Source: Lingula anatina
Taxonomy: Eukaryota; Brachiopoda; Lingulata; Lingulida; Lingulidae
Direction of reading: 5' to 3'
NCBI RefSeq assembly: GCF_001039355.2
Contig: NW_019773626.1
Location: 392,430-456,429 of the forward strand
Length of the DNA: 64,000 nt
Shown here: piece after piece, positions 1-12,484 of the stretch
How the letters are laid out: each line of letters opens with the position of its first letter
How positions within the stretch are numbered: position 1 is the stretch's first letter
Translations under genes and position numbers: made by a program
The notes under the pieces: generated by a model
Database searches by the model: none
What the model saw: only the letters and a program-made list of their open reading frames with translations
Told to the model about the DNA's origin: nothing

Positions 1-109
1 TTTTAAAATACCTTATGATTTTATTATTTAAGACACATTGTAAAACTTCAACCTTTAGGTTGCGATTTTAGTAAATAAATTATTATTATTATTATTATTA
101 TATCAACTT
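1..109 (+). mobile_element. 3' tail of a non-LTR retrotransposon (probable)
   Basis: The first 109 bases end in a short hairpin (caacctttaggttg, near 50-63) followed by a run of ATT/TTA triplets. The same layout, hairpin then AAT triplets, terminates the reverse-transcriptase fragment at 47.1-47.7 kb. CR1/L2/RTE-type elements commonly end in short 3' microsatellites. No coding part is visible because the window starts here. The duplicated dehydrogenase unit begins directly after it. Confidence 0.4.
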
Positions 110-1649
110 TCATAAAAAATGCGTTTATTTTACAGCACGTGTTCAAATAAGTGCGTGAGGTCTACCAGTACCAGTATAATGAATATTGACGAGCATTTTT
201 GACTTTCAAACCTGCTTCCCTCACTCAAAGATTAATCCCTTTTATAAGGTCAGACGGGAAATCAGAAATACTTTTTTGGACGCCCGGAGAGAGCTAAGTT
301 AGAGCCAAGGGCAGGCGACAAAAATTCCAGAACTTGCTCAATTTGTAAATGACGGGAGGATTGCAAAGGACATTTTGTGTAATTTTTTATGTACTGTTTA
401 CTTGACTGGGGAGAGTTTTCATCCAGTTCACTATCTTTTGAATTTTACCAAAGAACTATAGGCTTAAAAAACTCAATTCAGAATAAAAATTACAGCCTCA
501 TTGTTATTACTACTTTTCGCTCACGCACGTGGTCCTGTCAGAGCAAAAAAGCAGCAACGATGAAATAACACTTCCAGATAGTAATGTGCAAAGATGCAGT
601 CTCTGGAGGCCAATGGCCGTAAAACCAGTAATCGCCAAGGCAGGCACCGAACCCACTTGTCCTATAGGCATCTGTGTAGAGGCGTAATACTTTGGGGTAT
701 CCCATTCTTCGTCACGGAAGAATCCCCTGTCGTTGAAAGAGAGAGGAAACGCCCTCCACATATTTAAATCCGCACGAGCCTCCTTATTAAGACGTTTATG
801 ATGATACGCTTTGGGAACACACGATAACATAAATAAACATAAAAAGATAATACAGTATAATTACAATTATTTATGGCACATTGAGCTCTTGGACTCTGGA
901 TAGAAAAGAACAATAGAATAAATGTTAAAACAGAGTCACAAAACTGTCTCTACTCTGGTTGCACATATTTTAAATTTTTTTCACGAAAATGTAAAGTAAT
1001 AAAGAAACTAAAAAACAACTTTTATAAGGATAAAAACTTCGTATATTGTGTATTTTATATTTATAAAATACCAATTCACATTAATATGACCCCAGAAATA
1101 AACTTGTGCAGTGAAAGAGAGTTGATAAATTATATTAAAAACACGATTGCGTTGAAGCACATCAGCTCAGCTGTTAAATTCAAACTTGAACAACTTAACT
1201 TTTCTACTGCAGTGGACGCATCTGTCCCAGATTTTACCCAAAATCCGTATTATACATAACGGGACATGTACATGTAACTTGACACTTGAGCCCTAAATCG
1301 TGAGAAAACATTCAGTCATCATTCGACACGCCGTAAGTTTACAGGAACATAGCTCTGCTTAACTGTTCTGAGGCAGAGCAGGTACGTACCGCCGTGACAT
1401 TTTAACTCTTTAATTTAACTGTAACGTTTTAAAGTATAATTCTACCGTGAGAATGCATTTTTCATATTTTTTTGTTTTCAATTATTTAGAAATAATATTA
1501 GCCAGTAATTGGTTTAACAATTCTTTTTGAGTTTTCGGAGATTTTCTCTCTCGATTTACCCTGCTTTTGTAGTTCGAGGAAAGTATCCGTTCTCTACAGC
1601 CGAGAGGAGTATCAGAAACTACCTACAAGACACTGAAGTTCATGACACT
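110..1649 (+). repeat. Upstream block of dehydrogenase unit 1 (tandem-duplicated)
   Basis: This non-coding block is repeated, with substitutions and small indels, at 5840-7272 upstream of gene 2; its first 350 bases recur a third time at 12905-13240. A 5' untranslated exon probably ends at 1381: the strong donor CAG|GTACGT is conserved in the gene 2 block at 7006. The next acceptor is probably near 1571, after a pyrimidine-rich tract ending in tttgtag, and leads into the exon with the start codon. A minus-strand open stretch at 510-830 (106 codons) lies inside, but its gene 2 counterpart is broken, so I do not call it a gene. Confidence 0.7.
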
Positions 1650-4600
1650 ATGATAATCCAGGACAAAGTGGCGTTTGTTACTGGCGGGGCACAGGGGATA
1701 GGACGCGCTATATGTAAGGCACTGCTGACAAAAGGAGCCAAGGTGACGTAACGTGAACTATACACACTGTACTACGTGTAACTTTACACCTTCAACGACT
1801 GATTGTACATGTTATTAAGATTGTTTTATCACTCCCAGTATGCAGTTGCTGACCTAAAATTTGAATGCCAGACGCATGAAGTTAGGTATTACTAATCATT
1901 GGTTACACTGAAGCGAAGAGGTAACCCTAGCCGTGCTGTGTGTCACTTTCCATACCTGTGCGTTGACCGTGACGCAAGTCCTATCATAAACGTAAAAAAT
2001 GCCACCTGCCTTCTAGCTTACTACCCAACTTGAGGTTAATTTACAGTGCAAAGGTTTTGGCCAGAACTTAGGGTCAGTTTAAAAAATTGTAGATTACAGA
2101 AAGTTTTCTGCTTGACTGTTCTTTGATCTGTTCGGTTTCAAGATTGTTACACAAACGTATCACATTTGTGTACACTGTACTTCAACACGACTCACTTCTC
2201 TTCTCAGGTTATTATAGCGGATATCAACGTCACAGAGGGGAAGTCGACAGCGTCAGAGTTTGCCACTGAGTATGCTGATAACGTCACCTTCATTGAATGT
2301 GACGTCACAAATCAAGAAAGTGTGGAAGGTATTCATACGTACGTTCATACGTACGGCTTAAATGGCGTATGAAATATGTTTTAAATTAACAACATTAAGA
2401 CTAACGTGTTTCAAGTCTCACATTATCAAAATATAAATTTAGTACAAATTGCTCAAAAGAATACAGAGAACATGATATTTAAGCAAAAGCTTTATTATAA
2501 TAAAGACGTAATGACCTATTGCTTTAGTGCGAGTTCATGAAAGTTGTTTTTGAGTGGATTGACAAAGTGCCAACTTGGCCTGAGATCTCACATTAATTCT
2601 ATTTTTCCCTGAGGACTGGACATAATGATCAAACAAGACTTCTAAAACAGAAGTGGGTGAATTCACCAGATACATGTATCACCGATTCCATTTCACCATG
2701 TCAGCCTGAATTGTCTCAATGATACAAAAATACACTTTAAACATTTGAAAGTTGAATCGATATTATTATAAATATTAACATTATCATTCAATAGTCTTGG
2801 CCATTGGCGTGTAATAAAGCTACAAAATACTTTTAAAGTTGCAATTTCTTGTTCAGATGCGTTAGGAAAAGCAAAAGATGCATATGGTGGATTGGATATC
2901 ATTGGAAATAATGCGGGCGTTCTAATGGAAAATGATCCCCTAGGAACAATCAACTTGAATTTGGTGAGTTTTCTAAAATGATATCATTCCTGTTCCAAAG
3001 GTCGTAAATGTGGAAAATAACTATTTTGAGATTTTCGATTACTGATTTGTATTTCTCTATAAATTCGAGTTTTAAATATTTTAAACAGTTTAGACATATG
3101 GAATTTACTGCTACTTGGTATACGTTGCAATAAAACCAAAATATATTTAAGTTAAAATTATATTTTATAGAAAAAATGTTAAACATATTGCAAATTTTTA
3201 AAACGAGATATAACAAATCTTTATTTTAATTGATCGTGCGTAAACTTTAAATTACCAGTGTGGAATGATGCGTGTAGCAGCAGTTGCCATGAGTTACATG
3301 AGAGCTGATAAAGGTGGCAGCGGTGGGATCATTATCAATACAGCTTCACTGGCTGGTAATGTATATATATATATATATATTGGTATGATAACGTATTAGA
3401 AAAGCCTTAAACAGATTTAAAAACATGTTGAAAACTTATCATGTCGATGATCGTCTGAGTTTTTTTTAATATTACATGTTCTTGTTTTGATGTTAACGGA
3501 GGTCGATACGTAAGGACTTTATGCGCTTACATAATGCGGAAACTAACTTTGTCATGTTATGACATAATGATGTCACATCAAAAATACATCTGGGTGAATG
3601 CGCTTACTAGTGCTGATGACGTAACAGCAGCGTTTTGTGCCAAAAATCTCCTGCACCTGAACAGCTATCAGCATCGTTTTAAAGCCTATGAAATCACAAC
3701 AATAAGTTCTACAATATGGATACAGGTAATCTTCTTAAAAAGCTTACTTCTGATTTTTTACAGTAAGTAGGAGAAATAATGCCTTTGTTTGATAGGTTCT
3801 ATTTAATAAGGCGCTTCTATCTCATAAGCAAGACGAATTTAGTGCAAACACTAGCACCAGATTGTATTTCACACCTTCGTTGTCAACCATTACAATTTTA
3901 ATGACGGCATCTGCAGTGGCGGATCCAGGATTACTTGAAGGGGGATTCGGTTTTTATTTAAGGAATGACAGGCCTCGGATATGAAACCGACTCACGCCCC
4001 CTTGGCGTGGGGTTCGAGGCCCGCGCAAGGGCCTTGAAAATTTTCTTGGTGTTTTGGAGCACAAACGGTGCTATTTGGTACGGTTTAGAACTGTGATTGA
4101 GCTAGTCAACTATCTATTTTCTAAAGTGGAATATTAGTGGGATTTTTTAAAGAAAATGAAGGGGGTCAGGACCCCCCCCCCCGACCCCCTCCACTAGACT
4201 TATAAGACTGGGGTACGGAAATACAGCACAAACCTCTCACAATCTTAAACCAAATCATGTACGGGGACATTGTGAAAAAGCAAATACGCTCTGGGTGGTG
4301 GACAAAACAACGAAAAGGGATTTCTGCAGTAGTATCTGTTTAAATTAGATCTATCCATATGAATAAAGGGTAAAAGCTATTTTGACCATTTGGTCAATAT
4401 AAAGTATCGATCTCCCTTAAACCAGGTTTAAGCCATCAGCTAATGGACAATATTTGAAATTAGAAAACTTCAACATTGAATCTTGATTTTTTAATCTTTT
4501 CAGGCATTATGCCCTTTTTCGCCTGTCCCTCATATTGTGCCTCAAAGTATGGCATCGTTGGATTCACAAGGTCTATTGCTGTAAGTTATTTCACAGTATT

Positions 4601-5173
4601 GACTTGTAACTTCTGGTGCGCAGCCAAATTGTAAGGTAGAAGAAAATAAAACCGAAACACACCATAACTCCAGGTGCAAGTTTTGCAATATTGTTGAGAT
4701 AAAAAAAATTGTACTGCACATTTTTGTCTGTATATTATTTTTTTACTTTACAGATGAGTCCAGATTTTGATTTGCACAAAGTACGCATGAACTGCCTATG
4801 CCCGGACATGGTTGATACCCCCATGATCAGCCGTTTTTCCAAAGAAGGCGAAAAGAAAGGGTTTATTATCCATTATGATCACGTCAAAGATGCAGTGAAG
4901 CAACCACCGCTAAAGTACGTGTAACGTTGCACGGTTTCCATGTTTTAAAATGTAGGCATATACATTCTTTTTGTTTTTAATGATATACTGTACATGTAGT
5001 GTTTATATATATTTTTTATATATATTTCTTATATAATTCTCTTTCCCCTTAGGCCACCTGCAGTGGCTGATGTATTCATAGACCTGGTTGAGGATGAAAG
5101 CAAGAATGGAGCGGCTTTGCTTATCCCACGAAAGGGTCCTCCGCGAGACATCGAGTTTCCGGTATATCAGTGA
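1650..5173 (+). CDS. HPGD-like: 15-hydroxyprostaglandin dehydrogenase-like SDR, gene 1 (7 exons, 258 aa)
   Basis: Coding exons: 1650-1742, 2208-2328, 2857-2963, 3259-3355, 4504-4580, 4754-4914, 5053-5173. All introns are GT-AG and the reading frame is open to TGA. It is a classical short-chain dehydrogenase: the NAD-binding TGGAQGIG is at residues 11-18, Asp36 after the second strand (VIIAD) is typical of NAD preference, NNAG is at 89-92, and the catalytic Ser137, Tyr150 and Lys154 lie in NTAS and YCASK. These sit one residue from the human 15-PGDH triad as I recall it (Ser138, Tyr151, Lys155; 266 aa). Family members oxidise the 15-hydroxyl of prostaglandins or related hydroxy lipids in the cytosol; the substrate here is inferred only. 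I chose the start MIIQDK because it is shared by genes 2 and 3; an in-frame ATG at 1527 would add 41 residues not conserved in gene 3. AATAAA is at 5540-5545. Confidence 0.9.
3914..4196. mobile_element. hAT-like non-autonomous element in intron 4 of gene 1 (probable)
   Basis: The element begins CAGTGGCGGATCCAGG, a typical start of non-autonomous hAT elements in animal genomes, and ends in C-rich sequence followed by ccacta, a degraded inverted match to the start. The equivalent intron of gene 2 (near 11145-11165) lacks it. No clear 8-bp target duplication is visible, so the right boundary is uncertain. Confidence 0.45.
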
Positions 5174-5839
5174 CAACCACTTACAGAAGAAGCCTGGCAT
5201 AGATTCGTTACTCTTTTATGTGCACGTATCTATCTGAATTTTAATTTGGTTATTTGTAGATAATTCTTGGTTTATTTGTGAACGTAGAGAATTTTGGAAA
5301 TTAAAAAAAAAATCGATTGATAAAGAAAGAAACTTCATTTGCCGAGCTACTTTTGCACTCGGTAGATTCAAGAGAACAACGTTGCAAGCATAGGTAAGCA
5401 CTCTGTCACAACTAACACATCTGGTGGAAAATGGTTCACAATCGTCAAGGCAATCACAATATAGCGGTTGTTTCAAGTTGTGTTAAATCTTGGCTTATTG
5501 TTTGTTATAGTGAGTCTTACAGAAATTTCGTAATTTTTCAATAAAAAGGCTTTGAAGAAATTCTGAATTCTTTTTTTTTTTTCGCGTATGGACGCATGCG
5601 CATTAGAGAGATGCGCAAAAGTTCTGCGCATTCAGAAAAGTGCAGGTTGCAGAATAGGCCTACTCGATCATATAAAGTTACATATCTAATATTAATACAT
5701 AAATGTAAGGACCCCTCAGCACTAACATTCTGTAGACAGATTTTTATGGTAGTGCCACAGCTCTGTATGAAATGTTATTTAAATTTCTAAAAGAAAAAAA
5801 ACATTTTTTCAGTACCATTTTTACATGTAGGCCTAGTGT
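5174..5839. other. 3' UTR of gene 1 and intergenic spacer
   Basis: The 3' UTR of dehydrogenase gene 1 probably extends to the AATAAA at 5540-5545. After it comes a T-rich run near 5570-5582 and about 250 bases of unassigned sequence before the duplicated upstream block of gene 2. I see no other gene here. Confidence 0.6.
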
Positions 5840-7272
5840 TTATAATGCATTGAAATAAGTGCGAGAGGTCTACCAGTATAATGAATATTGAAGAGCTTTT
5901 TTGACTTTCAAACGTGCTCCCCTCATTAAGAGATTAATCCCTTTTTAAGTTCAGATGGGAAATCAGAATACTTTTTTGGACGCGCGGAGAGAGCTAAGTT
6001 AGAGACAAAGGGCAGACGACAAAAATTCCAGAACTTGCCCAATTGTAGAAAATGGGAGGATTGCAGGGGACATTTTGTGTGATTTTTATGTACTGTTCAC
6101 TTGACTCTGGACAGTTTTCACCCAGTTCACAACCTTATGATTTTTTACAATAGGCATAAAAAACTCTATTCAGAATAAAAATGAGAGCCTCGTTGTTATA
6201 AGTACTTTTTATATCACGCACGTGGTCCTGCGGGAACAAAAAGCAGCAACGATGGGATAACACTTCAAGATAGTAATATGCAAAGAATGCAGACTCTTCG
6301 GGGCCTTCGCCTCCTCATGTCCGCTTACTGCCCCCCCCCCCCCCCGGCATTTTTCTCAGGCTACGGCCCTGAATCTCCTCCACATATTTAAATCCGCACG
6401 AGCTTCCTTATTAATACGAATATGATGATGCGCAGAAACACACGATTACACGAAAGATAATACAGTATAATCACTATAATTTATGGTACATTGAGCTCTT
6501 GGACTCTGGATAGAAATGAACAATAATATATTTTATGTTTAAACAGTGTCCCAAAACAGTCTCTACTCTGGTTACACTTTAAGATTTTTTCACGAAATTG
6601 AAAAGTAATAAAGGAACAAACAAACAAACAAACAAACAAACAAACAAAAAACCTCTATAAGGCTAATAAATTGTGCATTTTATATCTATAAAATATCAAT
6701 TCACATTATGACACCAGAAATAAAACTTGTGGGGTGAAAGAGAGTCGATAAATTATATTAAAACACGATTGGGTTGAATCACATCAGCTCATCTGTTACA
6801 TTCAAATTTGAACAACTTAACTTTTCTACTGCAATGGACTCAACGGACCTATACTATACTATACACAAGGTCCATTTTATATAAAACGGGTCACGTACAT
6901 GTAACTTGATACTTGATTCATAAATCACGAGAAAAAAATTCATAAAATGAACACGCCATAGGTTTACAGGCACATATCCCTGCTTTACTGTTCTGAGGAA
7001 AAGCAGGTACGTACCGCCGTAACGTTTTAACTTTTTAATTTAACTGTAACGTTTTAAAGTCTAAGTCTACCATGAGAAAGTATTTTTTATACTTTTTGTT
7101 TTCAATTATTTCAAAATGATAGTATCCAGTTATTGCTTTTTCAATTCTTTTAACACTCAATGAATTTTCGGCGATTTCCTCTCTTAAGTTAACCTGCCTT
7201 TGTTGTTCTAGGGACCTTTCTCTACAGACGGGGATTGTAAACTACCTTCAAGGCACTGAAGTTCATGGCAGT
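5840..7272 (+). repeat. Upstream block of dehydrogenase unit 2 (duplicate of 110-1649)
   Basis: It is collinear with the block before gene 1. It keeps the presumed 5' UTR exon donor (GCAG|GTACGT ending at 7006) and a downstream acceptor near 7212 (ttgttctag). Differences include a replaced segment near 6290-6380 holding a poly-C run (6331-6346), which destroys the minus-strand open frame seen in unit 1, and an AAAC microsatellite at about 6609-6645. Confidence 0.7.
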
Positions 7273-10200
7273 ATGATCATCCAGGACAAAGTAGGGTTTG
7301 TTACTGGCGGGGCACAGGGAATAGGACGCGCTATATGTGAGGCACTGCTGAAAAAAGGAGCCAAGGTGACGTAGCGTGAACTATACACACTGTATTACGT
7401 GTAACTTTTAAATTGACTTGCAACGACTGATTGTAAGGTAGTTTTTCTCACTCCCAGTGTGCGATTGACGAAAGGGGAATGCCAGACCTTGGACATAATA
7501 ACGTTATTATGTCCAAGGCCAGACTAATGCAGTAAAGTATTACTAAATATTGCAGGGGCGGATTTAGGCCGTCTTCTGGGTCTTCTGGAAGACGGTCAGA
7601 TTTTCAAGTTTACATCGTCAGCTATCTAATGTTTTCTGTCGGAAGACGGTCAAAAATGGAAGATGGATTAAGAAAGAAAATTTGGAAGACTGTCAGAAAA
7701 TATCTCTGGATCCGCCCCTGTATTGGTTACACTGAACCGAAGAAGTAACCCTAGCCGTAATATGTTTTATTCTCCATATCCGTGCGTTAAGCCTGATATC
7801 ATTTGTCACAGGCGCCGTGCGATGAAATCGTATACGGTTGACCGTACTATTTTTTTGAGATAGCAAGGGGCAGTTTTTCTACATTACATACGGTCGCCGT
7901 GCCATTTCTCTTACATGACCTTGAGGTCAGGTCGTGAAAGATCGGTTTGGCAATCATATACGGAGCCCTTTCAGCCACTGTGCAGTTGGTGAACAGTGAC
8001 CGTGGGGCTGCAATGCTGTTTGATACGTTGTCGGTGCAGCCCCCATGCGTATTTGACCACTAACGTCGAAATATCAAGGAGACGCACATTTTCAAGTTAA
8101 AAAAGGAAAAAAAAACATTTACTATTATTAAGCTTCCTAAACCCAAATGCGAAATTAGAGACAGGTAAGATAACAGTATGAGGAATAACATGATAATTTG
8201 AGCGCAAATTTAGTGCAAAATGGTCCATGAGAACCCGTAACTCGTTTACATTTGCCATGCGATGTCCGTAAACTGCCCGTAAATCCGCAGGCGGTGACAG
8301 TTCGAAATCGTACGAAATGCTTACGGATTCAGGACCCCCATAGCCTCTAACAATTTTGTCAAGCTGAAACTTTTGACAAACTTTTTAAATCGTTTCATTT
8401 TTCAAACAAAATATGATTTTCCCCACGTGACCTCGAGGTAATGTTCGAGAAATAACACGGTCCCCGCGCGTTATATTCGCCGTAGCCCGTAGCTACTTAC
8501 GATTAAAAAAAATCGTACGGAAAATCGTATAATTTCATCGTACAGCGCCCATGGCAAATGTAATCAAGGCTTATCAACTTCACAATCTACGGGCTGACGA
8601 TATGAAGCATTTGCCAAAAGGTGCAGCTAGACAAAATTGCAGAGACTGCGGAGGCCTTAAATTCGTACGATTCCGTGCGATTTCGCACGGTCACCGTCTA
8701 CTTCCGCTCATACAAAAAGGGATTTACGGGCAGTGTACGTGCACCGTATGTGCATTGAATTTCAAATGGCTTTAACTGTAAAGCGAGTCCTAACAACAGC
8801 TATCATAGACGAAAAAAAAAAAAACTGCCTTCTAGTTTATTACCCAGCTGGAGGTTAATTCAGAATACGGATGTTTTATACAGAACTTACGCTCAGATTA
8901 AAAGAGTGCAGATTACAGAAAGTGTTTTGTTTGACATTTATTTATTCTGCATCGGTTTCGTAGGAACGTATCACCGTTGATAGTTTTGCACATTTCTCTA
9001 CACTGTACTTAAACCCGACTCACTTCTCTTCTCAGGTTATTATAGCCGATATCAACGTCACAGAGGGGAAGTCGACGGCGTCAGAGCTTGCCACTGAGTA
9101 TGCTGATAACGTCACCTTCATTGAATGTGACGTCACGAATCAGGAAAGTGTGGAAGGTATTCATAAGTACCAATTACATGGCATATAAATTTATTTTTGA
9201 TATTTAATTTATGATATTAAGACTAACGTGTTTGTGGTATTAATTTCAAGTCTCACATTATCAAAAAACAAATTAAGACCAAATTGCTTATACCCCCGTC
9301 AAACTAGAGGCGGAATGAGCAAGAATGCCGTCGGAAAGACAATTCTTTGTGCCTTCCTGGATATTCGAAGAGCATTCTAAGAATTCCGAGTGCATTTCTA
9401 ATATTTCTACCCATTCTTATGCTGGGTCCGAATGTTTTGCTCATGTTAAAAACTTTCGAAGTGCATTCCAAGTGGATAATTTTCGAATGGCATTTGAATA
9501 GTATTCTAACTGCACTATGACTGCATTCTAAATATTCTCACGGCATTCCGACAGCATTCGAAACATTCTGATCACATTCGAGGGGGAACCGAAATGTCAA
9601 GTCACTTCAAATCCTGCTAGAATGAGCCAGAATGCAACTCGAATGCATCTTGATCCTATTTCAGCCAGCAATCGAACTACACTCGTACGGCATTAGAAGT
9701 GTATTCTAAATATTCTGACTGCATTCTGATAGCACTATTGATATTCCTAGTTTTCCGACTACATTTGAGCTGCATACATCCGAAATGTGCACGAATCATT
9801 CCAGGCGGATTCAAGCGCATTCCAAGTATTCCAACGGCATTCTTACAAGAATTTAGGTCAATTTGAAATTTCTTCCCGAATGTAGTACCAATTTTTTAAA
9901 ATTTAGGCATTCCGGTTGGATCTGCTTGATTCCTGCTGATTTCGAATAAGTGTGACGGGGGCTAAGAATACAGTACCGCAGCTTCGGAGGGTGAACACGA
10001 TATTTTAGCAAAAAGCTTTATTATATTTCAGTTATAATGTTCCTTTGCTTTGGCACAACTGCATGTTAACTCCTGTTTTGAGTGGATTGACACAGTGTCA
10101 ACATGGCCCGAGATCTCACATTAATTCTGTGTTTCACTGGGAACTGTACACGATGATAAAACAATACTTCTAAATTGGCTTAATTGTCTGAATTGGCTAA

Positions 10201-10762
10201 ATGATGAAAAAAAAAAACACTTTAATAATTTGAAAGTTGAATCGATATTATTATAAATATTATCATTATTATTAAAAATAGCCTGGGCCATTGGAGTAGA
10301 ATAGAGTTACCAAGCACATTTTACGGTTGCAATTTCCTTTTCAGATGCGTTAAGAAAATCTCATGACACATACGGGCGACTGGATATCATTGGTAATAAC
10401 GCAGGCGTCATGATGGAAAATGATCCCATAGGAACAATAAACTTGAATTTGGTGAGTTTTCTAAATGATATCATTCCTGTGCCAAATGTCACAAATGTGG
10501 GAACTAATTCTTTTGAGATCTAAATTGCCAGTTACTGATTTGTATTTAGCTAGAAATGCAATTCTTAAATATTTTAAACAGACAAATAAACTTAACTGCT
10601 ACTTGGTATACATTGCAATAAAAGCAAAATCCTACATTTTAAATAAAATTATATTTTATTGAAATAAATGTTAAACATAGTGTTAATGGCATTGTCAAGT
10701 CCCAAAGAGAAACCTATAAGTGCTAAATTTTAAAACGAGACAAACATGGACTTAATATTGCA

Positions 10763-10808
<46 letters not shown>

Positions 10809-12484
10809 TGTTTTTTCCCACTGACAATACTTTATGTGATACCAGTGCGGAGTGATGCGTGTAGCAGCAGTTGCCATGAGTTATATGAGAGCTGATAATG
10901 GTGGCAGCGGTGGGATCATTGTAAATACGGCTTCATATGCTGGTAATGATATTTGTATATTGATGTGATAACGTATATAAGTAACCTGATATAAAACTTC
11001 TATTACACTGATTTAACACATGTTGAAAGCTTGACAGGACCATAGTAATGAGAGACTTTTAATGCAAACATTAAAACACCTTTAATGCAAACAATGGCAC
11101 GTGATTGTGTTTCACACCATCTAGTACGGCATTCCAATTTTCATGATGGTATCTGGCTAAGCAAGGAGTAACAAAGTAAACCTATCACAATCTTACACCA
11201 ATTTACAAATCATGACGCGCTCTGGGTGGTGAATAAAACGAAAAAGAGGATTTTTGCTCTAAAAGCTATCAACTAATGGAGAATAATTATTTGAAGTTGG
11301 AAAACCTTAGCATTGAATCTTGTTCTTTTAATGTTTTCAGGCATTATGCCCTATGTCGTTTGTCCCTCGTATTGTGCTTCAAAGCATGGTGTTGTTGGAT
11401 TCACAAGGTCTATCGCTGTAAGTTATTTCACAGGACTGAATTATATTGTTAATTCTGGTGCACAGGCACGTTGCTAGGGCGAAGGCAAAAACCGGTACTT
11501 TAAAAAAACTCATACCTTTTTCTTCACCCTGACGACGGAAAGAGCCCACAATTCCGCAGATAGGCATGCATTGAAATTAAAACTTGGTGACTGTCCCCGG
11601 CATTGTGCTCTTTGTGCGCAGAGGTCCAAAATGGCGGACAGAGTAGCATTCACAGCCTTTGCAACGTAACCAGAATGGGACGGATAACTCAGGTGCAAAT
11701 TTTGCAAAAATGTTGAGAGAAATTCTGCACTTTTTTGTCTGCATATTTTTTATTTTACAGATGAGTCCAGATTTTGATTTGCACAAAGTACGAATGAACT
11801 GCCTTTGCCCAGATGCGGTTGATACCGCCATGGTGAGGCGTGTTTCCAAAGAGGGCGAAAAGAAAGGATTTATTTTCCATTACGATCACATCAAAGAAGC
11901 AGTGAACCAGCTACTGCTGAAGTATGTGTTGCGTTGCACAGTTTTCATGTTTCAAAGGGTTTACAGAATGCATTCATTCAAATTATTTAAGGTTTTTAAT
12001 GATATACTGTACATGAAGTGTATGAAGGTTTTGCTGTATGGGTCCTGCTTTAAAATACCTTTTTGCTCTTTTAGAACCTGAATGTTGGAAGGAGACCCGA
12101 GCAACTTTTGAACCGATAGCAAAATATAACATAGTTTAAACTTGCAATATAGGATGTATGAAACGAATAGGTTAACTGGCTGCTTTTAACGTCGTTTATT
12201 GACTTCCAATATCTCGTTTAAATCTTATTTCAATCTTATTGCGTAAGTAGCCGATATCGAGAAAACAATTCTTAATAGTAGCTTCTTTCTAAATTTGAAT
12301 ATAATGGTATTTTTATTAGTAGGCTATCATTCAAAATATATTTTTATACTTTTTTCCACTTAGACCATCTGCAGTGGCTGATGTATTCATAAACCTAGTT
12401 GAGGATGAAAGCAAGAATGGTTCAGCTATGCTCATCTCACGAAAGGGTCCGCCGCGAGACATCGAGTTTCCAATATATCAGTAA
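7273..12484 (+). CDS. HPGD-like: 15-hydroxyprostaglandin dehydrogenase-like SDR, gene 2 (7 exons, 258 aa)
   Basis: Coding exons: 7273-7365, 9036-9156, 10345-10451, 10846-10942, 11341-11417, 11761-11921, 12364-12484. Exon lengths and phases are identical to gene 1, and the protein is very similar. [12 protein letters not shown], Ser137, Tyr150 and Lys154 (YCASK) are all kept, so the enzyme should be active. Differences cluster in the substrate-side half: exon 4 ends SYAG rather than SLAG, exon 5 reads PYVVCP rather than PFFACP, and the helix after CPDAVDT differs at several residues. Introns 1 and 2 are longer than in gene 1 because of three insertions (7553-7720, 7791-8771, 9292-9962). An AAT microsatellite lies in intron 3. 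The role is the same as for gene 1, inferred from the family. Confidence 0.9.
7553..7720. mobile_element. 168-bp terminal-inverted-repeat element in intron 1 of gene 2
   Basis: The ends are caggggcggat and its inverse (gatccgcccctg at 7709-7720). Inside, gaagacggtc/gaagactgtc recurs in several copies. The flanks read aaatattg before and tattgg after, consistent with a short (about 5 bp, TATTG) duplication. Gene 1 has an uninterrupted tactaatcattggttac at the same place (about 1889-1905). The termini resemble non-autonomous hAT-type elements. Confidence 0.65.
7791..8771. mobile_element. 981-bp insertion with TTAA target duplication and inverted-repeat interior
   Basis: It is flanked by TTAA at 7787-7790 and 8772-8775. 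Gene 1 has a continuous gtgcgttgaccgtgacgc at this point, which aligns with the two flanks joined. Near the left end, gcgccgtgcgatgaaatcgt (about 7812-7831) pairs inversely with a segment ending near 8554. The interior is rich in degenerate cgtacgattt-like words in both orientations. A 74-codon open frame at 8551-8775 lies in it but matches nothing I recognise. A TTAA duplication is the hallmark of piggyBac-type insertion; the termini are too weak to assign a family firmly. Confidence 0.6.
9292..9962. mobile_element. About 671-bp element with CCCCCGTCA termini and dense ATTC-word repeats
   Basis: It starts acccccgtcaaact and ends agtgtgacgggggc, an inverted pair. The whole interior is built from degenerate words such as gcattctaa, gcattccaag and gcattcgaa. 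In gene 1 the same intron is uninterrupted (attgctcaaaagaatacag, about 2447-2465), so this is an insertion, apparently at TA (flanks gctta / taaga). No coding capacity is visible. I do not recognise the family. Confidence 0.65.
10767..10809 (+). repeat. AAT microsatellite in intron 3 of gene 2
   Basis: A run of AAT triplets ends about 40 bases before the exon 4 acceptor. Gene 1 lacks it. Confidence 0.95.

Noticed and set aside
1527-1649. Upstream in-frame ATG of dehydrogenase gene 1
   Set aside because: It would add 41 residues absent from gene 3 and not kept in gene 2; a probable acceptor near 1571 places the ATG in an intron.
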